Source: an uncultured Lachnospiraceae bacterium
GTDB lineage: Bacteria > Bacillota > Clostridia > Lachnospirales > Lachnospiraceae
Length of the DNA stretch: 5,382 nt
Assembly: GCA_902796045.1 (NCBI GenBank)
Contig: CADBNQ010000107.1
Coordinates: 1 to 5,382 of the forward strand
Direction of reading: 5' to 3'
A model generated the notes under the pieces. It was given only the letters and a program-made list of their open reading frames with translations. It searched no databases and was not told where the DNA came from. The first letter of the stretch is position 1; every line of letters starts with the position of its first letter. Shown piece after piece: positions 1 to 5,382 of the stretch. The position numbers and the translations under genes are program-made.

Positions 1-1847
1 ACCTGGGTATAGAGCCATGCAAAGCTGCCAGCAGGAATACCCACAGCTTTGGCAGGCCTTTCCTGTCCGGTAACCAGATCAATGTATTCTTCCGGCTCAT
101 CGATCCAGGCTGTCTCATCTCCCTCACTGAAATTGAAGAGGGCGATAAGCTTCTCCCCTTTATAGCTGCGGCCTATTCCCAGGATATGGTCATTGTAAGG
201 CTCCAGCAGCCAGATGTCTGCATCCGTTTCAAAGACCGGATGGGAGGATCTGATATCCCAGAGTCTGTGAATGGCAGAATAGATCTGCTCCTGCACTGAC
301 CCCGGTTCTTTCCTCCGGGCGATATCATCCCAGTTCAGATCTCCCCGGTGCAGGTAACGGCTGTCATCCCAGCGCAGGGGATTATCATGGTAGGAGTAGT
401 CGTTGAGCTGGCCGATCTCATCCCCACTGTAGAGCACAGGAATACCGGACTGGGTAAAGAGGAAGGCATGAAGCATGACATCAAGGGTAATCCCTCTTTG
501 GACCTTCCAGCTGTTTCCCTCATAGAGGGCTGCCTCAAGACCACACAGAGAAGCTGTGGTCCCGCAGAGCCGGGCATCGCCGAGCCTGGGATCATCATTG
601 TACAGCTCCCCTCTCGCATCTACACCCCAGAGCTTACCGGTGAAGAAATCATTAAGGTATTTTTTATGGGGAACCTCCTCCATGCCGAACTGGTGAAGGA
701 AGTCATAATCCAGTCCCCAGCCGATGTCGTCATGGCACCGGAGATAATTGAGGAAGGTGTACTCTCTGGGAAGAGCAAAGACTGTGCCCAGCTGATGCCT
801 GAGCAGTCTCACATCCCTGGTGGCCACAGTGTGCCATGTGCTTGCCATGGTGGTCACGTTGTAAAGCATGTGGCATTCCGGTTTGTCCACGGACCCGAAA
901 TAGGGAACAACCTTGGAGGGCTCCATCACCACTTCTCCCAGGAGCAGGGTTCCGGGACAGACCACATCCACAGCCATGTGCATAATCCGCACAAGGGTGT
1001 GCACCTCAGGAAGGTTGCGGCAGCTGGTGCCGATCGTCTTCCAGATATAGGGCACTGCATCAAGACGGATGACATCTACGCCATGATTGCACAGGAAAAG
1101 CATATTGGCCGTCATTTCCCTGAAAACCACCGGATTGGCATAATCAAGATCCCACTGATAGGGATAGAAAGTGGTCATAACCACCTTGCCGGCCTCCTCG
1201 CACCAGGTAAAGTTCCCCGGGGCAGTCTGCGGAAAGACCTGCGGTACCGTTTTTTCGAATTCATTGGGAATATCCCAGCTGTCATAAAAGAAATACCGGT
1301 CCTGGTACTCTTTCTCTCCGGCCCTGGCTTTTTTGGCCCATTCATGATCTTCGCTGGTGTGGTTCATGACAAAGTCCAGACAGACACTCATTCCACGACT
1401 GTGACAGTCATCAGCCAGGTCTGCCAGATCCTCCATGCTGCCAAGCTGGGGCTGCACCTTGTGAAAATCAGACACGGCATACCCGCCGTCACTTCTCCCC
1501 TCAGGGCTCTCCAGCAACGGCATCAGGTGGACATAGTTGACCCCTGTCTCCTGCAGGTAGCCAAGCTTCTCCCGGACACCGTGAAGATCTCCGGCAAAAG
1601 CGCCTGTGTACATCAGCATGCCCAGCATCTTATTGTTCCTGAACCAGTCAGGGTTATCCTCCCGGCTTTTATCCCACTTTCTTAAAGCAGGCTTCCTCGT
1701 GGAGTAATATTCATACAGCATGGAAAGGAAGTCGGAGAAACCCTGTTCATCTTCATGGTACAGTTCTGCGTGCAGGGCTTTCATCTCATCATAGTGCTGC
1801 GCCAGTCGTTTCTTAAACGCCGGCTCCCAGTTCTTTTCTTTAAACAT
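1..1847 (-). CDS. Amylosucrase (GH13 subfamily 4, EC 2.4.1.4), 3' end cut by the window edge
   Basis: This cytoplasmic enzyme transfers the glucosyl unit of sucrose onto a growing alpha-1,4-glucan and releases fructose. I translated 615 codons without a stop. Family features recalled from Neisseria polysaccharea amylosucrase are visible in order: an N-terminal helical region (about 1-75); SDGGYAVSDF at 119-128, including the subsite -1 Asp120; DFVMNHTS at 158-165 with His163; WDLDYANP at 232-239; GVDVIRLDAV at 256-265 with nucleophile Asp263; the GTSCRNLP stretch at 273-280; acid/base Glu305 in LLLGEVV; and RCHDDIGW at 370-377 with His372, Asp373 and the fructose-side Asp374. SGIPVLYSGDEIG (467-479) and SRYLHRG (496-502) follow, with Arg501 probably matching the pocket-floor Arg. 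The last visible residues (AGSFAWLYTQ) resemble the end of domain C, and the family is about 630-640 aa, so only a few codons should be missing. There is no signal peptide. The gene starts 23 nt after the fructokinase stop. A sucrose hydrolase of the same subfamily is the main alternative; sucrose phosphorylase is unlikely. Confidence 0.93.
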   Translation of the reverse strand, partial: MFKEKNWEPAFKKRLAQHYDEMKALHAELYHEDEQGFSDFLSMLYEYYSTRKPALRKWDKSREDNPDWFRNNKMLGMLMYTGAFAGDLHGVREKLGYLQETGVNYVHLMPLLESPEGRSDGGYAVSDFHKVQPQLGSMEDLADLADDCHSRGMSVCLDFVMNHTSEDHEWAKKARAGEKEYQDRYFFYDSWDIPNEFEKTVPQVFPQTAPGNFTWCEEAGKVVMTTFYPYQWDLDYANPVVFREMTANMLFLCNHGVDVIRLDAVPYIWKTIGTSCRNLPEVHTLVRIMHMAVDVVCPGTLLLGEVVMEPSKVVPYFGSVDKPECHMLYNVTTMASTWHTVATRDVRLLRHQLGTVFALPREYTFLNYLRCHDDIGWGLDYDFLHQFGMEEVPHKKYLNDFFTGKLWGVDARGELYNDDPRLGDARLCGTTASLCGLEAALYEGNSWKVQRGITLDVMLHAFLFTQSGIPVLYSGDEIGQLNDYSYHDNPLRWDDSRYLHRGDLNWDDIARRKEPGSVQEQIYSAIHRLWDIRSSHPVFETDADIWLLEPYNDHILGIGRSYKGEKLIALFNFSEGDETAWIDEPEEYIDLVTGQERPAKAVGIPAGSFAWLYTQ

Positions 1848-1857
1848 GGATGCCTTA

Positions 1858-1864
1858 CCTCCCC
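1858..1864 (-). promoter_or_regulatory. Ribosome binding site of the amylosucrase gene
   Basis: GGGGAGG lies 10 nt upstream of the ATG at 1847, in the 23 nt gap after the fructokinase gene. A second purine-rich patch (AAGG, 1853-1856) sits 5 nt from the start. No promoter or terminator fits in this gap, so translation is probably from the shared transcript. Confidence 0.7.
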
Positions 1865-1870
1865 GGTCTC

Positions 1871-2878
1871 TTACCGTACAGCAATGAAAGCCTCAACCTC
1901 CTCTTCATCGGGCATGACGCACAGAGCCCCTTTCCGGGTGGTCACGATCGATGCTGCCGCATTGGCAAAGGTCAGAAGCTCCCGAAGCTTTTCCTCATCA
2001 AATCCATCCAGTCCGTACTTTAATACAAAATGAAGGGCACAGCCTCCGAAAGTATCTCCTGCTCCGGTCGTTTCTATGGTAGCAGGATTAATGAATCCAT
2101 CCACAAAGACTTTCAGGTAATCGTCAGGACCGGCCTGATCATTTCTCTTATCAGGAGGAAGATAGTAGGCCTTACTCCCATCTTTTCCGAATGTCGCAAA
2201 TATGAGAGGAATCCTGTACTGTCTGATCAGGTCGCAGACCCCTTCTTCAAGGTCTGTCTTTCCAGTCATAAACTCAATCTCATTATCTGAAATCTTCAGG
2301 ACCTGGCACTGGCCGAGTCCGTAGGCAATCTTTTCTTTCGCTTTCTCCTGGCTGTCCCAGAGAGGTGGACGGAGATTGGGATCAAAAGACAGGATGCAGC
2401 CGGATGCCCTGGCAGTCTCTATCGCCCTGACCGTGGCCTCTTCCACAAGGTCATGGGTCATGGACAGGGTCCCGAAATGAAAGATAGCAGCGTCCCGGAT
2501 CAGGTCCTCATGAGCGGCGACCTCCTCGGCTGTCAGCATCATATCCGCCCCCGGCTTGCGATAGAAGGAAAACTCTCTGTCTCCTCCCTCCAGTGTATGG
2601 ACAAAGGCAAGGGTGGTGTTGATCAGCCGGTCCTTGACCAGTCCGGACAGGTCGATGCCTGTACTGCCGGCTCTTTCTTCCAGCATATTCCCGAACATGT
2701 CATCTCCCACTTTGCCGATAAAGGCAGTCTTATCGCCCAGCTTCTGCAGCATGGCCAGCAGATTGCAGGGGGCGCCACCGGGATTGGCCTCAAACAGGGG
2801 ATTACCCTGACTGCTCGTTCCGTTCTCTGTGAAATCTATAAGAAGTTCTCCCAATGCCGTAATATCAAATCGACTCAT
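1871..2878 (-). CDS. scrK: Fructokinase, PfkB/ribokinase family
   Basis: This cytoplasmic sugar kinase of 335 aa probably phosphorylates fructose with ATP. The N-terminal DITALGELLIDF strand and the GGAPCN motif (34-39) match the PfkB sugar-binding region, as in ScrK-type fructokinases (usually GGAPAN). DPNLRPPLW (166-174) and SDNEIEFMTG (197-206) are further family blocks. The second PfkB signature is TTGAGDTFGG (270-279), with Asp275 as the catalytic base. The stretch between GKDGSKAYY and this signature is longer than in many relatives, including a hydrophilic piece at about 240-254. I chose ATG at 2878 because AAAGGAG ends 5 nt upstream and the protein then begins MSRFDITALGE, as in the family. 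A GTG at 2905 would add nine residues but lacks a good ribosome binding site. The amylosucrase next door releases fructose, which supports the substrate call. Another PfkB substrate cannot be excluded by motif alone. Confidence 0.9.
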   Translation of the reverse strand: MSRFDITALGELLIDFTENGTSSQGNPLFEANPGGAPCNLLAMLQKLGDKTAFIGKVGDDMFGNMLEERAGSTGIDLSGLVKDRLINTTLAFVHTLEGGDREFSFYRKPGADMMLTAEEVAAHEDLIRDAAIFHFGTLSMTHDLVEEATVRAIETARASGCILSFDPNLRPPLWDSQEKAKEKIAYGLGQCQVLKISDNEIEFMTGKTDLEEGVCDLIRQYRIPLIFATFGKDGSKAYYLPPDKRNDQAGPDDYLKVFVDGFINPATIETTGAGDTFGGCALHFVLKYGLDGFDEEKLRELLTFANAAASIVTTRKGALCVMPDEEEVEAFIAVR

Positions 2879-2883
2879 CATGG

Positions 2884-2890
2884 CTCCTTT
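2884..2890 (-). promoter_or_regulatory. Ribosome binding site of the fructokinase gene, decides its start
   Basis: AAAGGAG is followed by 5 nt and then ATG at 2878. An ATG directly before it (2881) is only 2 nt from the site, too close for efficient use. The in-frame GTG at 2905 lies upstream of the site altogether. The site therefore favours the 335-residue product. Confidence 0.75.
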
Positions 2891-2901
2891 CCGCTTAAAA
2901 C

Positions 2902-3756
2902 TCACTGTTTCCAGCGCAGGATCTGGGTGATCCCGTCTTTTTTATACATCTTGGAATAATCTACAAGGATACCTATATTATGATAGCCTTTGGCCTTCGA
3001 AGCAGCGCCGCCATCGTAACAAAGGTAGCCGCTGCCCGAGTAAGCAAAGGTATGGGTCTTCTTCTTTAAGGCAATGATGTCTCCCGGCATCAGCAGGTTC
3101 TGGTCCACAGCTTCCTTAAAAGTCTTGCCGACGAAAGGTCCCTGGGTGATCTTGACCAGATAGATGGGCATCAGCCCCTTAAAACTCTTGAACTTCCCTT
3201 TCTCAGCCTTGATATGGCCTCCGATCCCCATATCCTTCATGGCCCAGCGGATGGGAACCACGCAGGTGATGCCGGCCTTTTTATTCAGGTTGACCTTCTG
3301 GACAGCGTGGGCAAAACTCACAAGTTTGTCATCAAATTCTCTTTTAAAATACAGAGGGTGTGTCTTTATGTAGGTACTGTAATAGTTCAAATAGGCCAGG
3401 AACTGCTGTCTGGGTGTCCCTGTAAACCTGGCAGTGACAGGCAATGGAGGAAGCACTGTGACATAGCACTTGAGTGTTTTCTTCTTATATTTGGCATAAA
3501 TCGTTGTTTTACCGGGCTTGATCCCCCTGATGATGCCGGTGGGCGTGACCGTTGCTACTGCAGGGTATTTGGATGACCAACTGATCGCTTTCTTGTAATT
3601 CTTTACAGTGAGCACTGTCTCCTTCCCCTGGTAGAGGGTCAGCCTGGTCTTGCTCAGCTTCGGTTTCTTTTTGGCCTGGACTGTCCGGCCTCCCAGCGGG
3701 ATAAAAGTCATGGACAGCAGGACTGCTGTCAGTAACAGAAATACTTTTCTCTTCAT
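2902..3756 (-). CDS. Secreted Big_2 Ig-like domain protein with a possible NlpC/P60-like C-terminal domain
   Basis: This is a 284 aa exported protein of unknown function. It begins with a basic n-region (MKRK), a hydrophobic core and a likely signal peptidase I site after VQA (residue 28). Residues about 33-103 form a single bacterial Ig-like group 2 domain: LYQGKETVLTV, then ISWSSKYPAVATV, then GIIRGIKPGKTTIYAKY, the usual Big_2 pattern. Residues about 110-284 form a second domain with AGITCVVPIRWAMKDMGI around Cys165, MPGDIIAL at 223-230, and THTFAYSGSGYLCYDGG with His235. The order Cys helix, then GD strand, then His with a GxGxxxxDGG turn resembles NlpC/P60 or related papain-like peptidase folds, but the canonical DCSG motif is absent, so activity is uncertain. 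The protein is lysine-rich and has no LPXTG or membrane anchor. A strong AAAAGGAG precedes the start. It is sandwiched between cytoplasmic genes, 17 nt after the DUF1846 stop and 23 nt before fructokinase. Confidence 0.85.
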   Translation of the reverse strand: MKRKVFLLLTAVLLSMTFIPLGGRTVQAKKKPKLSKTRLTLYQGKETVLTVKNYKKAISWSSKYPAVATVTPTGIIRGIKPGKTTIYAKYKKKTLKCYVTVLPPLPVTARFTGTPRQQFLAYLNYYSTYIKTHPLYFKREFDDKLVSFAHAVQKVNLNKKAGITCVVPIRWAMKDMGIGGHIKAEKGKFKSFKGLMPIYLVKITQGPFVGKTFKEAVDQNLLMPGDIIALKKKTHTFAYSGSGYLCYDGGAASKAKGYHNIGILVDYSKMYKKDGITQILRWKQ

Positions 3757-3761
3757 TTTAA

Positions 3762-3769
3762 CTCCTTTT
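3762..3769 (-). promoter_or_regulatory. Ribosome binding site of the secreted Big_2 gene
   Basis: AAAAGGAG lies 5 nt upstream of the ATG at 3756. It fills most of the 17 nt gap after the DUF1846 stop codon, leaving no room for a separate promoter and suggesting co-transcription. Confidence 0.75.
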
Positions 3770-3773
3770 CTCT

Positions 3774-5261
3774 CTAACGGTAAAACATTCTGGTTCCTGC
3801 CTGGTATTTGGGTTCACAGGTGATATTGATCAGCAGACGCCGGAAGATATCCAGGTCAACCGGTGAAAGCATGACCGAACAATGGGCGTCACAGTTCTTG
3901 AGCATGGGCAGACAGTCCATGGCTCTCCGGGCATTCTCATCTTCCGCGGCACTGACTGAGAGTGCCACCAGTACCTCGTCTGTGTGCAGACGGGGATTCC
4001 GGTTGCCCAGATAGCGGATCTTCAGCTCCTGGACCGGCCGTATGACATCTGCCGCCAGCAGGTATACCTCATCCGGAATGCCTGCCAGAACTTTGAGGGC
4101 GTTGAGCATCATGGCGCTGGCAGCTCCGAGAAGCTCCTGGTTCCTGCCGGTGATGATCTGCCCGTCCGGAAGCTCAATGGCAGCAGCCGGTCCTCCGGTC
4201 TCCTCTTCGCGAAGTCTGGCTGCCTTTGCCACCCTGCGGTCATCCTCTGTCAGATCCGCCTGCTTCATCAAGATCTTAAGCTTGCTGATCTCACTGGCCT
4301 TCTCAAGACCTTTCTTCTGCTCGCACATGGCCTTATAATAGCGCCTCAGGATCTCCTGTCTGGATGCTTCCCGCACAGCCTCATCGTCAAAGATGCAGTT
4401 GCCTGCCATATTGACGCCCATATCAGTCGGGGACTGGTAGGGACAGCTTCCGTAGATCTCCTGGAAGATAGCCTTCAGGACAGGGAATATCTCCACATCG
4501 CGGTTGTAATTGACCGTGATCTTCCCATAAGCATCCATATGGAAAGGATCGATCATATTCACATCATTGAGGTCTGCCGTGGCCGCCTCATAGGCAAGGT
4601 TCACCGGGTGCTTCAGGGGCATGTTCCATATCGGGAAAGTCTCGAACTTTGCATAGCCGGCCTTAATCCCTCTCCGGTTCTCATGGTAGAGCTGGGAAAG
4701 ACATACGGCCATCTTGCCGCTGCCGGGTCCCGGCGCCGTCACCACCACAAGTGGGCGGCTCGTCCTAACATAGTCATTTCTCCCATAGCCTTCTTCGCTG
4801 ACGATCAGGGACACATTAGACGGATATCCGTCTATAGGATAATGGCGATAAACCTTCACCCCCAGTTCTTCCAGTCTGCGGATGAACAGATCGACTGATT
4901 TCTGGCCGTCATACATGGTCACTACCACACTGCCCACATACAGACCCACACTGCGGAAGAGGTCGATCAGCCTCAACACCTCCATATCGTAGGTGATACC
5001 GATATCCCCCCGACGCTTGTTGCTGTCTATGGCGCGGGCTCCGACAGCGATCACGATCTCTGCCTGGTCCTTCAGCTTCAGAAGCATCTTCAGCTTGCTG
5101 TCCGGCTGAAATCCAGGGAGGACTCTTGAGGCATGAAAGTCATCAAAAAGCTTTCCTCCAAACTCCATGTAGAGCTTTCCCCCAAAGGACTCCATCCGCT
5201 GTCTGATATGTTCTGACTGCATGGAAAGGTACTTATCATTATCAAAACCAATTCTGCTCAT
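3774..5261 (-). CDS. DUF1846 (UPF0371) family protein, function unknown
   Basis: This 495 aa, apparently cytoplasmic protein is a full-length member of the DUF1846/UPF0371 family, recognised from strongly conserved blocks. These include IGFDNDKYLSMQSEHIRQR near the N-terminus, GGKLYMEFGGKLFDD, ASRVLPGFQPDSK, RGDIGITYDMEVLRL, VYRHYPIDGYPSNV, then APGPGSGKM (176-184), KAGYAKFETFPIWNMPLKHP, ATADLNDVNMIDPFH and SPTDMGVNMAG (277-287). APGPGSGKM looks like a phosphate-binding loop but departs from Walker A (Ala in place of the first Gly, Met in place of Ser/Thr). A late block (CDAHCSVMLSPVDLDIFRRL) ends near the C-terminus. There is no signal peptide or membrane segment. The family's biochemical role is not known to me. 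I chose ATG at 5261 because MSRIGFDNDKY matches the family's usual N-terminus and length. An ATG at 5288 would add nine residues, but neither start has a strong ribosome binding site. It is the first gene of the likely operon, so its link to sucrose use may be only positional. Confidence 0.92.
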   Translation of the reverse strand: MSRIGFDNDKYLSMQSEHIRQRMESFGGKLYMEFGGKLFDDFHASRVLPGFQPDSKLKMLLKLKDQAEIVIAVGARAIDSNKRRGDIGITYDMEVLRLIDLFRSVGLYVGSVVVTMYDGQKSVDLFIRRLEELGVKVYRHYPIDGYPSNVSLIVSEEGYGRNDYVRTSRPLVVVTAPGPGSGKMAVCLSQLYHENRRGIKAGYAKFETFPIWNMPLKHPVNLAYEAATADLNDVNMIDPFHMDAYGKITVNYNRDVEIFPVLKAIFQEIYGSCPYQSPTDMGVNMAGNCIFDDEAVREASRQEILRRYYKAMCEQKKGLEKASEISKLKILMKQADLTEDDRRVAKAARLREEETGGPAAAIELPDGQIITGRNQELLGAASAMMLNALKVLAGIPDEVYLLAADVIRPVQELKIRYLGNRNPRLHTDEVLVALSVSAAEDENARRAMDCLPMLKNCDAHCSVMLSPVDLDIFRRLLINITCEPKYQAGTRMFYR

Positions 5262-5362
5262 AATCTTAGACTGATCCCTTTCTCTCATCTGTCGAATACC
5301 GCTCGCCGATGGATCCTTCAGATCTCATAAATCCATACAGGCAAGGCTTCTATCAGTATATC

Positions 5363-5382
5363 AAAAAAAAACCGCTGACGCA
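5363..5382 (-). terminator. Probable second half of a rho-independent terminator of an upstream gene, cut by the window edge
   Basis: Read on the minus strand, the right edge is the GC-rich arm TGCGTCAGCGG followed at once by nine T residues. This is the usual form of the descending arm and T-tract of an intrinsic terminator. The matching arm and loop would lie beyond position 5382 and cannot be seen. If real, it ends transcription from an upstream minus-strand gene and marks the four-gene cluster as starting its own transcript in the short leader that follows. Confidence 0.45.

Noticed and set aside
348..1685. A 445-codon open frame on the plus strand, antisense to amylosucrase
   Set aside because: It lies wholly within a gene whose catalytic motifs are intact. 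It has no recognisable domain and an odd His/Ile/Pro-rich composition. It stays open because the real gene rarely uses the TTA, CTA and TCA codons that would read as stops in that antisense frame.
1..1847. Sucrose phosphorylase or ordinary alpha-amylase instead of amylosucrase
   Set aside because: The WDLDYANP, IWKTIGTSC, RCHDDIGW and SRYLHRG segments line up with amylosucrase. The roughly 75-residue N-terminal helical region and length above 610 aa also fit GH13_4, not the shorter sucrose phosphorylases.
3984..4898. A 304-codon open frame on the plus strand, antisense to the DUF1846 gene
   Set aside because: The minus-strand frame matches a conserved family along its full length. The plus-strand product has no recognisable motif.
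5262..5288. Upstream ATG at 5288 as the start of the DUF1846 gene
   Set aside because: It would add MRERDQSKI, which is not typical of the family N-terminus, and no ribosome binding site precedes it. It cannot be fully excluded because the 5261 start also has only a weak, distant AAAGGG.
5355..5360. TATACT as a -10 box
   Set aside because: It matches the consensus well, but the bases 16-17 nt upstream (TGCGTC region) do not resemble a -35 box and belong to the terminator-like arm at the window edge.
5334..5364. Promoter made of TTGATA and TGTATG
   Set aside because: The -10 box matches only three of six consensus bases and the spacer is 19 nt. The -35 box overlaps the T-tract. It is too weak to list as a feature.

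Overview
The window holds four genes, all on the minus strand and read from right to left. They are closely spaced (17, 23 and 23 nt gaps) and probably form one operon. The order of transcription is: a DUF1846/UPF0371 family protein, a secreted protein with a bacterial Ig-like (Big_2) domain and a papain-like-looking C-terminal domain, a PfkB-family fructokinase, and a GH13 amylosucrase whose last few codons run off the left edge. No RNA genes, mobile elements, CRISPR arrays or long repeats were seen. No gene-free stretch exceeds about 120 bases.

The organism is probably a Firmicute of class Clostridia, most likely Lachnospiraceae. This is an inference from balanced base composition (about half G+C by eye), strong AAAGGAG-type ribosome binding sites, and the mix of a DUF1846 protein with a short lysine-rich Big_2 secreted protein, both familiar from gut and rumen Lachnospiraceae. 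The genus cannot be fixed from this window.

Layout: positions 1-1847 encode amylosucrase (615 codons visible, no stop); 1871-2878 fructokinase; 2902-3756 the secreted Big_2 protein; 3774-5261 the DUF1846 protein. Positions 5262-5382 are the leader. At its far end lies a GC-rich arm followed by nine T residues on the minus strand, which looks like the second half of a terminator for an upstream gene.

The two downstream genes make a coherent pathway. Amylosucrase converts unphosphorylated intracellular sucrose into alpha-1,4-glucan and free fructose, and fructokinase then traps the fructose as a hexose phosphate. This would let the cell store the glucose half of sucrose while fermenting the fructose half. 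No sucrose transporter or regulator is in the window. The roles of the two upstream genes in this pathway, if any, are not evident from sequence.
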